Source: Halarcobacter mediterraneus (GTDB lineage: Bacteria > Campylobacterota > Campylobacteria > Campylobacterales > Arcobacteraceae). Taken from it: DNA of 64,000 bases. Location: NCBI RefSeq assembly GCF_004116625.1, contig NZ_NXIE01000001.1:124001-188000 (forward strand), in the 5' to 3' direction. The notes under the pieces are model-generated. The model did no database searches. It was given only the letters and a program-made list of their open reading frames with translations, and had not been told where the DNA came from. Position 1 is the stretch's first letter. Each line of letters begins with the position of its first letter. Shown in pieces: positions 27,901 to 37,484 of the stretch. Both the position numbers and the translations under genes were made by a program.

Positions 27901-29607
27901 TTGAAAAATATAACTAAAATTCTATTTATACTTTTAGTTTTTCCTATTTGTTTATTGGCAAATGCTGAAAATAATGCCTCAATTTATGGTGCCTTAACAC
28001 TTTTACCTCCTTTGGTTGCTATTTTATTAGCTTTTATTACAAGAAATGTGATTTTCTCATTATTTATGGGAATTTTAGTTGGAACTTTCTTAGCAAATAT
28101 TAGTGGCGATAATATTGTTGCTTCTTTTTTTAATGCTTTTGTTGATATGTCAGCAAAAATGATTGGTTCTCTTGCAGATTCTTGGAATGCAGGTATCGTA
28201 TTACAAGTTTTAACAATTGGGGGAATGATAGCAGTAATTACTAAAATGGGTGGTCCAAGGGCAATTGCTCAAAAACTTGCATCAAAAGCAAAAAGCCCAG
28301 CAACTGCACAATTTTATACTTGGTTAATGGGGTTTTTTATTTTCTTTGATGATTATGCAAACTCTTTAGTTGTAGGACCTATTATGCGACCGGTAACTGA
28401 TAAATTAAAAATAGCAAGGGAAAAATTAGCTTTTGTTATTGACTCTACAGCTGCACCAATTGCAGGTCTTGCACTTATTTCTACTTGGGTTGGATATGAA
28501 TTATCATTAATCAAAGATGCTTATGTAGCAATTGGGCAACCAGAAGTAAATGCTTTTGCAATTTTTGTAGAAACATTACCATATCGATTTTATAATATTT
28601 TAATGCTTGCTTTTGTTTTTATTTCAGCTCTTTCTTTAAGGGAGTTTGGTCCAATGCACACGGCTGCTAAAAGGGCTTATGAAAAAGGACAAGTAACAAA
28701 TCCAAAAACTGATTCTACTTTAATGAATCAAGAAAACTCTTTTATGATGCCAAAAGAAGATACTTCTTATTCTATTTTTAATGCTTTAGTTCCAATTGGT
28801 GTTTTGATTATTGTTTCAATAGTTGGATTTTATATAAATGGAGTTAGTTCTTTAGAAGGCAAAAGTTTACAAGCAGTTCAAGCTGATCCCTATAGTTTTT
28901 CATCTATTCAGTTGGCTTTTGGTGCGGCTGATGCTTCTATTGTAATCTTTGAAGCAGCACTTTTAGCATCTTTAGTTGCTATTGGAATGGGACTTCAGCA
29001 AAAGATTTTTTCTTTACATGAAGCAATTGAAACTTGGGTTTTTGGGGTTAAATCTCTTATTATTACAGCGGTTATTTTAATCTTAGCATGGTCTTTATCT
29101 GCTGTTATGAAAGAGTTAGGAACTGCTCATTATCTTGTAACAATGTTATCTGATTCAACACCTCAATTTATTTTACCAACAGTAATTTTTATATTAGGTT
29201 CAATAATTTCTTTTTCTACTGGAACTTCTTATGGAACAATGGGAATTTTAATGCCTTTAACTATTCCTTTAGCTAGTGCTGTTGGAGTTTATACAGGTTT
29301 AGAAGGAATTGAATTACATAATTATATTGTTTTAAATGTTGGTGCTGTATTAACAGGGGCAATTTTGGGTGATCATTGTTCTCCTATTTCTGATACTTCA
29401 ATTTTATCATCAATGGCTTCCTCTTGTAATCATATGGATCATATCTCTACACAATTACCTTATTCACTTTTTGTAGGTTTTGTTTCTATAGTTTTTGGAT
29501 TTTTACCAGCTGCTTTAGGCGTGTCTGTATATATATTATTGCCACTTGGATTAGCTGTGATTTTCTTAACTATAAGATTTTATGGAAAACCTTATATGAC
29601 AAATTAA
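27901..29607 (+). CDS. NhaC-family Na+/H+ antiporter
   Basis: This 568-aa inner-membrane protein with about 12 helices starts at TTG after AAGGAATCC. It begins with a signal-like segment (about 1-22). The NhaC signature is near residue 490: GDHCSPISDTSILSS followed by NHMDHISTQLPYS; the N-terminal half has GFFIFFDDYANSLVVGP. Family members exchange sodium for protons, or amino-acid-type substrates in related branches. A hairpin terminator overlaps its stop codon. Confidence 0.9.
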   Translation: MKNITKILFILLVFPICLLANAENNASIYGALTLLPPLVAILLAFITRNVIFSLFMGILVGTFLANISGDNIVASFFNAFVDMSAKMIGSLADSWNAGIVLQVLTIGGMIAVITKMGGPRAIAQKLASKAKSPATAQFYTWLMGFFIFFDDYANSLVVGPIMRPVTDKLKIAREKLAFVIDSTAAPIAGLALISTWVGYELSLIKDAYVAIGQPEVNAFAIFVETLPYRFYNILMLAFVFISALSLREFGPMHTAAKRAYEKGQVTNPKTDSTLMNQENSFMMPKEDTSYSIFNALVPIGVLIIVSIVGFYINGVSSLEGKSLQAVQADPYSFSSIQLAFGAADASIVIFEAALLASLVAIGMGLQQKIFSLHEAIETWVFGVKSLIITAVILILAWSLSAVMKELGTAHYLVTMLSDSTPQFILPTVIFILGSIISFSTGTSYGTMGILMPLTIPLASAVGVYTGLEGIELHNYIVLNVGAVLTGAILGDHCSPISDTSILSSMASSCNHMDHISTQLPYSLFVGFVSIVFGFLPAALGVSVYILLPLGLAVIFLTIRFYGKPYMTN

Positions 29608-29631
29608 AAAGAGGACTTCTCCTCTTTTTAA
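29604..29631. terminator. bidirectional terminator
   Basis: A 12-bp stem (TTAAAAAGAGGA at 29604-29615, TCCTCTTTTTAA at 29620-29631) with a CTTC loop overlaps the stop of the antiporter gene and faces the convergent secreted-protein gene. Confidence 0.9.
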
Positions 29632-29638
29632 AAATAAG

Positions 29639-30133
29639 TTATCTTATCCCTGCTTCAAATTTTATTTGAATTCCATCATAAACTCTTAATGTATCATTTA
29701 CATCTACTTGTCCAAATGTAGGATTTGAATTTACTGATTTTTTAGGAACAAAAAATCTATAAATTTTTCCAATGATTATATTTGATCCATTAAGAATATT
29801 TCCTACATCTTTAATAATACCGTATCTAGTACCTATTTTTAAGGTTGGCTCATCTTGTGGCATACCATAAACTTCTACCCAAACAGAGTTACCATAATAA
29901 TATTCTCCATATACATATTCTTGATAACCTGGTGCAAAATTTGCAAACCAATCAAAAGTAGTATATTTCCCATTATTTAATTCTTCTCGAAAAGGTCCAT
30001 AAAAATCTCCTTCATAAAGAACAACTCCTTCAATTTCTGTAGCTTTCCAAAGATATGCTTCAGCATTTGCATTTATAGTAAATGAAAAGATTAAACTTAA
30101 TAAAGTAAAGATGGATTTTCTTATTTTATTCAT
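29639..30133 (-). CDS. exported hypothetical protein
   Basis: This 164-aa protein has a signal peptide (about 1-24, ending ANA). The mature part is rich in aromatic residues and glycine and contains no Cys. I see no known domain; the GTRYGIIKD and GKIYRFFVP strands suggest an all-beta fold. It has a GGAAC site before the ATG. The function is unknown. Confidence 0.7.
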   Translation of the reverse strand: MNKIRKSIFTLLSLIFSFTINANAEAYLWKATEIEGVVLYEGDFYGPFREELNNGKYTTFDWFANFAPGYQEYVYGEYYYGNSVWVEVYGMPQDEPTLKIGTRYGIIKDVGNILNGSNIIIGKIYRFFVPKKSVNSNPTFGQVDVNDTLRVYDGIQIKFEAGIR

Positions 30134-30223
30134 TCTGTTCCTTTTAGTAAATTATCTATAATTTTATTTTTTTTTAACTTGAAAGATTATAAAATTATAT
30201 TTATAAAAATTATGAGGTGTAAA

Positions 30224-30952
30224 ATGAAAGTAACAAATGAAAGTAATAATATTTATACAATATATTCACAAGATAATATACCAAATAAAAATAATGGTAT
30301 TGAGAATGAAAGTTTCTCTTCTCAAGTTTCTAGTGAAGAAAGACAAGAAAAAAGTCCTATTTTAGTCTATTTAGATAAAAATAATGCTTTTGATGATTTG
30401 AGTGAAGATGATGCAAGTTTATTTAGAGAACTTTTATCTGATAATATTCTAGATGATAAAGATATGGAAAAACTGTCATTTGAACAAACACAAATAATGA
30501 AAGATTTTGTTTTAAAAGATAGAGAAGGAGATTTATCTCTTCCTGTTACTTCTTTTCAAGGAAAGTCTTTTGACCTTTTGAATGCTTCTATTTATACTGC
30601 TGATGATACTTTTAATAGAGCTTTATATGATACAATGTTTCAAACAGATGATCAAAGAGTAAGAGCAAGTTATTTTCATATCTTAGCATATAATCTTTCA
30701 CAACTTATTGCAGATGAAGAGCCATCACCGTATTATGTGAAGGATGATCCATATAGTTCAATAGGAGCTAATTTTGGACCCCATAATAAAGATAAAGTTA
30801 ATATAGATTTTAATAATTTTTTAAATACTTATAAGTCTAAATTGCAAGGGAAGCTAAATGAAACACAAGATAATATTGAAATTTATAAACAGTTTAAGCA
30901 AGATTTCGATTTTTATTCAAAATTATTAAATAATTTTAATAAATATAGTTAA
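30224..30952 (+). CDS. hypothetical protein
   Basis: This 242-aa protein starts at the ATG at 30224, which has a GAGGTG site; a longer frame from 30179 is less likely. The first 50 residues are polar and probably disordered; the rest is acidic and helical (SEDDASLFRELLSDNILDDKDMEKL). It has no signal peptide or membrane helix. It ends one base before the next gene, so the two are probably a translational unit. I do not recognise the family. Confidence 0.6.
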   Translation: MKVTNESNNIYTIYSQDNIPNKNNGIENESFSSQVSSEERQEKSPILVYLDKNNAFDDLSEDDASLFRELLSDNILDDKDMEKLSFEQTQIMKDFVLKDREGDLSLPVTSFQGKSFDLLNASIYTADDTFNRALYDTMFQTDDQRVRASYFHILAYNLSQLIADEEPSPYYVKDDPYSSIGANFGPHNKDKVNIDFNNFLNTYKSKLQGKLNETQDNIEIYKQFKQDFDFYSKLLNNFNKYS

Positions 30953-30953
30953 T

Positions 30954-31604
30954 ATGAAAAAAAAATATTTTATATTCCTTTCTATTATTATATTATTTTT
31001 ATTTATATATTATGACAATAATAAGGAAGTTAAGGAAACTGTAAATATAAATGATGAACCTATTTATGAGTTAATTAATAATGAGACAAAAAAGAAAATT
31101 GAAGATAAAGTTAGATTAGAAATAAAAGAAAATAAAATAGATGAAACTAAAAAAGAAGATAAGTTCATTTTAAAATCAGCAATTGATTCTAAAGAAAAGT
31201 TTTTAGTTCAATTAATTATGAAAAAAAAGCTTGATAAAAATTTTTTAAAAAGAAAGGATAAAGATAGATACATAACTATATCAGGTCATATTCAAACTAA
31301 TGGAGACAAATCTTTTTTTCCTATGAGTTTAGAAGATAAGTATTTAGAATTAATTAATCAAATATTTCTAGAGTTAAAAAACATTTCAACAAAAGAAACC
31401 TATCGTTGTGAAGGTTATTTTCTTAGTGATATAAATCCAAACTATTCATATAATATTTTGATAAATTTATATAAGAATAAAATTGAATGTTATATAGATT
31501 CCCAGAGTGATAATAGTTATACCTATGAAAATAGAAAAAAGGCAAAACTACTTAAGACTAATAAAGATATTGATAAGGAATATAAAATCGAATCAATTTT
31601 TTGA
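30954..31604 (+). CDS. hypothetical membrane-anchored protein
   Basis: This 216-aa protein has one N-terminal membrane helix (residues 4-21) and a lysine/glutamate-rich stalk (about 25-80). A small C-terminal domain contains two cysteines (RCEGYF, IECYID) that could form a disulfide. It probably faces the periplasm. It follows the 242-aa gene by one base. I recognise no family. Confidence 0.6.
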   Translation: MKKKYFIFLSIIILFLFIYYDNNKEVKETVNINDEPIYELINNETKKKIEDKVRLEIKENKIDETKKEDKFILKSAIDSKEKFLVQLIMKKKLDKNFLKRKDKDRYITISGHIQTNGDKSFFPMSLEDKYLELINQIFLELKNISTKETYRCEGYFLSDINPNYSYNILINLYKNKIECYIDSQSDNSYTYENRKKAKLLKTNKDIDKEYKIESIF

Positions 31605-31646
31605 TGTAAATATTAATTGAACTAAAATAATAAATATTTTAATTTT

Positions 31647-32468
31647 TTATATTCTATTTAAAAGTTTATCAAGTAAGTTTGTACTTAAAACTCTTTTTGC
31701 AAAACCTAAGATATAAGTAGCTTTTGTTACATAATATCTTGGTTTTGGTTTTGTTGTTTCCATGATTTTTAGTACAATATTGGCAACAGAAGTTGCTGGA
31801 AGATTAAAAGGTGTATTGTCTTTATCATTTTCAAGTCGTTCTTTTAGTTCTTTTTTATAAGTATTAGAAAAAAAACTATTTTCAATATCTATATTTTTTT
31901 TAAATTTCTTAAGGGCATTTTCTCTAAATTTTGAAGTTACTGGACCTGTATTTATTGTAGAGATATAAATATCACTATTGCTAGTTTCAAGTCTCATTGT
32001 ATCTGCAAGTCCTTCTATTGCATATTTACTGGCATTATAAGCACCTCTAAATTTCAATGATATTATTCCTAATACTGAAGAGTGTTGAATAACTTTTCCA
32101 TAGCCTTGTTTTCTAAAAATTTTCATAGCTTGAATTGTAACTTCATGTAATCCAAAAAAGTTTGTTTCAAATTGTTCTTTTAAAGCAAGAGTACTGATAT
32201 CTTCAACTGCTCCTGGTTGACCAAATCCAGCATTATTGAAAATAGCATCTAGTTTTTTATCCTGAGCTAAAATATATTCTAAAGCTTCTGAAATCTCTTC
32301 TTTTTTTCTTACATCAACTTTTAGAGTGATTAAACCTAAGTTTTTTAATTTTTGTATATCTTCATCTTTTCTAACACTTGCATATACTTTATATCCATTT
32401 TCTTTTAAGGTTAGTGCTGTTTGATATCCAATTCCACTAGAACAGCCTGTTATAAAAATATTTTGCAT
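31647..32468 (-). CDS. SDR-family oxidoreductase
   Basis: This 273-aa short-chain dehydrogenase has the dinucleotide motif TGCSSGIG (near 7-14), the structural motif NNAGFG (near 78), the catalytic YNASKYA (Tyr-x3-Lys near 145) and a serine before it. Cofactor NAD(P)H; the substrate is unknown. It belongs to the classical SDR group. It is followed by nothing in the same direction within 100 bases. Confidence 0.9.
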   Translation of the reverse strand: MQNIFITGCSSGIGYQTALTLKENGYKVYASVRKDEDIQKLKNLGLITLKVDVRKKEEISEALEYILAQDKKLDAIFNNAGFGQPGAVEDISTLALKEQFETNFFGLHEVTIQAMKIFRKQGYGKVIQHSSVLGIISLKFRGAYNASKYAIEGLADTMRLETSNSDIYISTINTGPVTSKFRENALKKFKKNIDIENSFFSNTYKKELKERLENDKDNTPFNLPATSVANIVLKIMETTKPKPRYYVTKATYILGFAKRVLSTNLLDKLLNRI

Positions 32469-32528
32469 TATTTATCCAATTTATTAAGTATATTTTTTTA
32501 AAAATGCAATTATATCAAAAAAAGTATT

Positions 32529-33110
32529 TTAGTATTCTCCTACTATAATTTGTTCTAGAGTTCTTTTCGGTACAAAGTGTGTTTGTTTTTCATCTCTGTA
32601 GTAACTTGTATCAAAATTTTGTGCATCTATTAGTTTAATTTCTTCATCTGAAATTCCAAGTGCTATACCTATCATTACATCATAAGAATCAGGAATTACG
32701 AAGAGGTTTCTGCAAAGTTCTTTATTGATTGAAGCTAAAGGTGCAGTTGCTAGTCCTTTTGTTTTTGCGGCTAAGCTAATAGCTGTAAATGAAGCCCCTG
32801 CATCAAACATAGGAAAACCATCTATCATCTGGTCATTTAACATAAATATAAAGGCACTTGGTCTTTCTTCTTCACTTTGTGACCAATCTTTTATAGTACT
32901 TGCCCAAGTTGTATTTTGGGCTAATTGATTTACTGCTTCTTTATTTGTCACAAGAATATATTTTATTGGTTGCATATTTTTTGCACTAGAAGTTATTCTT
33001 GCTAAATCAAGTATTTCTCTTAAATCTTTTAACTTAATTTCTATATCTTTTTTAAATCTTCTTGTAGTTCTTGCTTCTTGGATTAGTTTTTTTAATTCTT
33101 CATATTTCAT
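32529..33110 (-). CDS. nitroreductase-family protein
   Basis: This 193-aa flavoprotein has the FMN-binding start ARTTRRFKKD (near 13-22), the SSAKNMQPIKYILV segment and the C-terminal glycine-containing segment (GIALGISDEE). Family members reduce nitro or quinone compounds with NAD(P)H and FMN as dimers. The substrate is unknown. Confidence 0.87.
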   Translation of the reverse strand: MKYEELKKLIQEARTTRRFKKDIEIKLKDLREILDLARITSSAKNMQPIKYILVTNKEAVNQLAQNTTWASTIKDWSQSEEERPSAFIFMLNDQMIDGFPMFDAGASFTAISLAAKTKGLATAPLASINKELCRNLFVIPDSYDVMIGIALGISDEEIKLIDAQNFDTSYYRDEKQTHFVPKRTLEQIIVGEY

Positions 33111-33168
33111 TTAAACTCTTTTTTTTGATTTCTTGATATTATACCAAAAGTGAATATATAGGAAAAAA

Positions 33169-33936
33169 ATGCAAAATATAAAAGAACTTTTAGACAAAGA
33201 AGTTTGTAATAGAAATAGTAATTGTGAACTTTCATATGAAAAACCTGACCCACTTTTAGTAGCAAGTAGATATAAAGATGAATATGCGATTTTATTGTGT
33301 GCTTTATTTGGATATGGAAAAGCTTCTTTAATAGTAAAGTTTTTAGATAGTTTAAATTTTGATTTGCTAAATGAAAAAGAAGAAATAATAGATAAAGAGT
33401 TAGATAATTTTTATTATAGATTTCAAAATACAGAAGATGTAAAAACTATATTTAAAACTTTTAGAAGAATGAAACAAGAAAACAGTTTAAATGATATTTT
33501 TCTAGAAGGCTATAAGAAAGAAAATGATGTTTTAGAAGGTCTTGATACTATTCTTTCAAAGATATTCAAAGCTTCAAATTATAGTTCTCAAGGTTTTACT
33601 TTTTTAGTTTCAAGTCAATTGAAAAGAGATAAACAAGGAAAAATAAAATATATAGGAAATGCACCATATAAAAGATGGATGATGTTTTTAAGATGGATGG
33701 TTAGAGATGATAACCTTGATTTAGGATTATGGAAAGATATAGATAAAAAAGATTTAATACTTCCTTTAGATACCCATACTTTTAAAGTTTCACAAAAACT
33801 TGGATTGCTAAATAGAAAAACCTATGATTTAAAATCAGCAGTCTTAATAACTGAAAAGTTAAAAGAGTTCGATTTTCATGACCCTATAAAATATGATTTT
33901 GCACTATATAGAATAGGACAAGAGAAAAAACTATAA
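33169..33936 (+). CDS. TIGR02757 (DUF2400) family protein
   Basis: This 255-aa protein is complete and matches the TIGR02757 family: ADPLLVASRYKD-type N-terminus (here DPLLVASRYKDEYAILLCALFGYG), NAPYKRWMMFLRWMVR near residue 163 and PLDTHTFKVSQKLGLL near 200. The family resembles DNA-glycosylase-like helix-hairpin-helix folds, but its role is unknown. It is the last backbone gene before the mobile element. Its 3' end is intact. Confidence 0.9.
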   Translation: MQNIKELLDKEVCNRNSNCELSYEKPDPLLVASRYKDEYAILLCALFGYGKASLIVKFLDSLNFDLLNEKEEIIDKELDNFYYRFQNTEDVKTIFKTFRRMKQENSLNDIFLEGYKKENDVLEGLDTILSKIFKASNYSSQGFTFLVSSQLKRDKQGKIKYIGNAPYKRWMMFLRWMVRDDNLDLGLWKDIDKKDLILPLDTHTFKVSQKLGLLNRKTYDLKSAVLITEKLKEFDFHDPIKYDFALYRIGQEKKL

Positions 33937-33978
33937 TTAACTATAATCACTATATTAAAGCCCATTTTATAGTTAATT
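33935..33978. repeat. 12-bp inverted repeat at the element's left border
   Basis: AATTAACTATAA at 33935-33946 is the exact reverse complement of TTATAGTTAATT at 33967-33978, with 20 bases between. It starts at the TIGR02757 stop codon. It could be a terminator or the attachment-site core used by the recombinase. No second att copy is visible in the window. Confidence 0.5.
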
Positions 33979-34033
33979 TAAGAAATCTAATAAATATAGT
34001 TAGCTACAATTATTAATAAAAAAATATAAAAAA

Positions 34034-34063
34034 GTACACCTCTAGGTACACTTAAAAGTACAC
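34034..34063. repeat. three GTACAC iterons, 12-bp spacing, upstream of the recombinase gene
   Basis: GTACAC occurs at 34034, 34046 and 34058, exactly 12 bases apart, ending 33 bases before the recombinase start. Regular spacing close to a helical turn suggests binding sites for the recombinase, an excisionase or a repressor. Confidence 0.6.
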
Positions 34064-34095
34064 CTTTATTTTGGATGTATTTTAAAAGGATTAAT

Positions 34096-35304
34096 ATGAA
34101 CAAGTATATTAGTATTGAAATTCCTAATAAAGATTGTAAAGGTATGTTCTTTAATTGTGAAACAGATTTAAAAAAAATTACATCTGTAAAAGAAGCAAAT
34201 AAACTTATTGGAAAAGTTTTCAAGATACAATTAAGAACAAGAGTAAATGGTAAGATGGGTAAAAAGATATTTACTTTTGAAAGTAAAAAGATTACTTTTT
34301 TAAAAGCTATTGAGTATGTAGCTAGCAAAAGAACAGAAGTAAGAGAAATTCTAAAAAACAATGGAACTTTACGTAAACAAAAAAAAGTGGAGGAGTCTTC
34401 TGTTAAAATAGAAGAGGGAGAAACTTTTTTAGATAAAGTTGAAACTTTTCTTGAAACAAAAGAGATTTCAGCAAGAAAATCAACTATTCAAAACTATTCA
34501 ACTGCTTTAAATATACACTCAAAACCATTACATAACAAATCTATTGAAAGTATTACAATAAATGATGTTCAAAAAATAATAAATAGTATGTTGACAAATA
34601 GAGCAGCAGCAACAGTTGTTTTATATGCTAGAACATTAAGAGCTTTTCTAGCAAAGCATAAGGCATCAGTGATTAATGAGTGGGAAGAACTATCATTACC
34701 TCATGTTGATAATAAAGTGGACTATACACTAAGTTTAAAAGATACCAAGAAAATTATATATGCAATGAGAAATTATAGTGGTACAGAAATTGAAGGCGAA
34801 ACTTTTTATCAGTTTGAGGAGATAAAAAATATATTCACTTTCTTACTTTCTGGAAGAAGGATTAATGAAGTATTACAGTTAAAATATAATGATATTAATT
34901 TAGAAGAAAAGACATTTAAAGTACCAGCTTCAACTGCTAAGGGAAAAAAAGAATTAGTTTTTAATCTTGATAATTATTTATTAGATGCAATTAAAAGTCA
35001 AGCTAGATTAAATAGGATTGATTTATCAAAAAATTTAATAGATAAAAAACTTTTTAAATATACAAAAGAAACACCAAGGGTACACTTCCAAAATCTTTTA
35101 AGAGCAATGGGATTACCAAAATTAAGGCTACATGACATAAGACATATGTTAGCAACAACACTTGTGCAAAATAAAGTTCCTATTGCAGATATTAGTGTTT
35201 TACTTGGACATAGTAGTATTGCAATAACAGAAGCTAGATATGCAAATAAAAGTAAAGATCAGGCGAGTAGAGCACTTGATGCTTTTAATGATATTATAAA
35301 ATAA
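34096..35304 (+). CDS. tyrosine recombinase / integrase
   Basis: This 402-aa phage-type integrase starts at the ATG at 34096 (AAAAGGATTAAT just upstream); an ATG at 34075 is less likely. It has an N-terminal arm-binding-like part, a SAM-like core-binding domain (about 110-210) and a catalytic domain. The catalytic residues are the Arg in SGRRINEVLQL, H346/R349 in HDIRH, H372 in LLGHSS and the nucleophile Y382 in EARYANKS. All are present, so it is probably active. It marks the left border of the mobile element, next to the intact TIGR02757 gene. Confidence 0.93.
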   Translation: MNKYISIEIPNKDCKGMFFNCETDLKKITSVKEANKLIGKVFKIQLRTRVNGKMGKKIFTFESKKITFLKAIEYVASKRTEVREILKNNGTLRKQKKVEESSVKIEEGETFLDKVETFLETKEISARKSTIQNYSTALNIHSKPLHNKSIESITINDVQKIINSMLTNRAAATVVLYARTLRAFLAKHKASVINEWEELSLPHVDNKVDYTLSLKDTKKIIYAMRNYSGTEIEGETFYQFEEIKNIFTFLLSGRRINEVLQLKYNDINLEEKTFKVPASTAKGKKELVFNLDNYLLDAIKSQARLNRIDLSKNLIDKKLFKYTKETPRVHFQNLLRAMGLPKLRLHDIRHMLATTLVQNKVPIADISVLLGHSSIAITEARYANKSKDQASRALDAFNDIIK

Positions 35305-35943
35305 AAAATATTAGTTCTGATAATATTTATAAAGAGTAGAAATGAAGAATCATAACTCACCTTATTCTTACTAGTCTATATATTAACCTTAGTTTTTATT
35401 AATTTGTTTATATAAAACTTAAAGATTTTAATTTGTAATTTTATCTTCAAAGATATAAAAATTTTATTCTTATTGTAGAATTAAGTTTTTTAGTTATTTT
35501 TTATTAAATTATACTTGTAATAATATTGATTAGTATGCACATAATTTTTACTTTTTCATTTTATTGTGTTATTTTAATATTTTATAAACTATTTAAAAAT
35601 TAACACTTACTATTTTTTTGCAAGTAGATTTATTAAAATTACTACATTCACTATTTATTTAAAAAAGAGTATTTTTCTATTAATTACATTTCTCTAAATT
35701 AGTAAAACTAATTAAGGAATAAGTGTATATTTTCATCAAGTTAAATGAGTTTTATTAGTTAGTAAATTATATTTTATTATTATAAACTATAATATTTAAG
35801 TTTTAATATAATAATTATTTATTAAAACTTATTGTATACTTATTTTATTTCAATTATATATTTATTTAAAAAATTACAATTTTTTCTTCAATATCCTATT
35901 TATAGAGTGTTGATAGAGTAAAAGTGATTACTAGGAGATATTA
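35305..35943. other. 640-bp AT-rich intergenic region
   Basis: A weak hairpin (AAATATTA at 35306-35313, TAATATTT at 35321-35328) may end the recombinase transcript. The rest is extremely AT-rich with long A and T runs and no open frame with a credible start. It contains the promoter of the next gene. I see no other structure. Confidence 0.5.
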
Positions 35944-36951
35944 ATGTTTAGAGATAAAAATAAAGTATTGTATTTAGTATATTTTGAGTTTAATAAAATA
36001 TATGACCCTGGTAATATGTCTACATTTGTAATTAATGATCAAAATTCAAGCATATATTTAAAAAGAAAAAAAAAGTTATCAGAGCTTAGAAATAATGTGG
36101 AAAGAGATGGAGGGGAAATATATGATTTATCTGATAATAAAAATCTTTCAAAAGAAAGTGAAATTGTCAATAAGATTAAAAAAAGTAATGAAAATATAAT
36201 TTTATTTATAACAAATAACAAAAAATTATTTACAAATTTTAATAGACCAATATATTTATTTAATATTGACGAAGAATCTTTAGATTTAAATAGTGAGGAA
36301 TTAGTTAATGTAAACATGAATGAAATCATTTCATTTTTGAAATCATTTCAAACTAATGAGATTAAACAAAAAATCTATATGATATTTTTTATTTATGGCA
36401 TTATATTTGAACTTGATATAAAGTTATTGATAAAAGACACTGCGTATGAAGTAAAAGAAAAAAATGAACTAATAGATTTAATAAATGAGGATTTAGACTT
36501 ATATATATTTAAAAGAATTTTGACTTCTAGATTATCAATTATTTTGTATAGATTATTCTTTTTTGATTTAAATGCAAAAAAAACAGCAGTAGGTAGATTT
36601 TTTAGAAATAGCTTAAATGTAAAAAGTGAAACTTATAGTTTTAAAAATTTGAATAATAATCACGAAGGCTTTTATTTTACAAGTTTAGAAAATAAATCTT
36701 TTAGGGGTTACAAAATACCGTTTTATCAAATTAGCTTACCAGATAATATTTTTGTTGAAAAAATAAAAATTGCAAAAAAGCTACTTAAACTAAATGTTAA
36801 AAAGAAAATAGTTTCAGAAGCATTGGAAATAAGTGAAGATGAAATAGATACACATATTTATGGAGATGATAATTTAAAACCTACTAATTATATTGAAACT
36901 GCTAATAAAATGTATTCTAAGCGAGTTTCTTTAGAACAGTGGAAAGAATAA
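35944..36951 (+). CDS. hypothetical protein of the mobile element
   Basis: This 335-aa protein is lysine/asparagine-rich, without signal peptide. A hydrophobic stretch near 140-160 (IYMIFFIYGIIFELDIKLL) may be buried rather than membranous. The C-terminal part (LLKLNVKKKIVSEALEISEDEIDTHI) looks like a helix-turn-helix. A GGAGATATTA site precedes the ATG. I do not recognise the family. It sits between the recombinase and an oppositely oriented excisionase-like gene. Confidence 0.6.
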   Translation: MFRDKNKVLYLVYFEFNKIYDPGNMSTFVINDQNSSIYLKRKKKLSELRNNVERDGGEIYDLSDNKNLSKESEIVNKIKKSNENIILFITNNKKLFTNFNRPIYLFNIDEESLDLNSEELVNVNMNEIISFLKSFQTNEIKQKIYMIFFIYGIIFELDIKLLIKDTAYEVKEKNELIDLINEDLDLYIFKRILTSRLSIILYRLFFFDLNAKKTAVGRFFRNSLNVKSETYSFKNLNNNHEGFYFTSLENKSFRGYKIPFYQISLPDNIFVEKIKIAKKLLKLNVKKKIVSEALEISEDEIDTHIYGDDNLKPTNYIETANKMYSKRVSLEQWKE

Positions 36952-36967
36952 ATATATTTGTTAAGAA

Positions 36968-36993
36968 TTTACTACAGATTAATCTGTAGTAAA
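36968..36993. terminator. 26-bp perfect palindrome, bidirectional terminator
   Basis: TTTACTACAGATT at 36968-36980 is exactly mirrored by AATCTGTAGTAAA at 36981-36993. It lies between convergent genes and is followed by an A run that reads as a T run on the minus strand. It could also be a protein-binding palindrome. Confidence 0.7.
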
Positions 36994-37188
36994 AAAAGTA
37001 TTATTATTTAAGTACTCAACTAAAACACTCCTACTCAAATGTATCTTATTGCCAATTTTAACAAACTCAATCTCACCTTTTGAAATCAATTTTTTAGCCA
37101 TATCCACTTTTATAATCTTCATCTCCTCAACTTCCTTTAAATTAAATAACACTCCACAAGGAATTATCTCATCGTAATTAGTTTTCAT
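36979..37188 (-). CDS. excisionase-like DNA-binding protein, copy 1
   Basis: This 69-aa protein is read from the ATG at 37188 (GGAGCAAACA just upstream). It has a MerR/excisionase-type helix-turn-helix: VLFNLKEVEEMKIIK, KKLISKGEIEFVKIGNKIHL, SRSVLVEYL. It is clearly paralogous to the protein at 40078-40317, on the opposite strand. Likely role: excisionase or repressor for the element. The stop codon lies inside the terminator palindrome. Confidence 0.75.
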   Translation of the reverse strand: MKTNYDEIIPCGVLFNLKEVEEMKIIKVDMAKKLISKGEIEFVKIGNKIHLSRSVLVEYLNNNTFFTTD

Positions 37189-37346
37189 TGTTTGCTCCAA
37201 TTTTAATTTTTCAATTAAGTGGAGTCTCAATATTTTTTTATGTAAAAAATCTGTACATCAAAAATATTTCATCTACATATTATTAATAAGATAAGAGTCT
37301 AGTAGTGTTTAAAAAAGCTAATTTCTTAGTGTAAAAAGAGATAAAA

Positions 37347-37484
37347 ATGATTGTAGATAACGAAAGTATTTCTTCCAAACCAGGAGAGATAATAAAAAGA
37401 TTGTTAAAAGTCAGATTTAGAAAGAGTAGCTTTCCAATGAGAAAAGTAAATAACCCAAACTATAACCCACTAAAAGGAGCATAA
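37347..37484 (+). CDS. small basic protein, 45 aa
   Basis: A 45-codon frame starts after a GAG-containing site (AAAAAGAGATAAAA). The product is strongly basic (KRLLKVRFRKS, PMRKVNN). It overlaps nothing and ends one base before the ATG of the next small frame, with GGAG just before that ATG. This is a pattern of translational coupling. The family is unknown; it could be a small DNA-binding or phage-like peptide. Confidence 0.45.
   Translation: MIVDNESISSKPGEIIKRLLKVRFRKSSFPMRKVNNPNYNPLKGA

Noticed and set aside
14507-30952. The 350-aa and 242-aa hypothetical proteins as paralogues
   Set aside because: They share only a polar, disordered N-terminus; I found no aligned core.
33935-33978. The inverted repeat as a tRNA-derived attachment site
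   Set aside because: It has no tRNA-like fold or sequence; it could be only a terminator.
35305-35943. AT-rich region as an origin or hidden gene
   Set aside because: No iterons and no frame with a plausible start; only a weak hairpin and general A/T runs.
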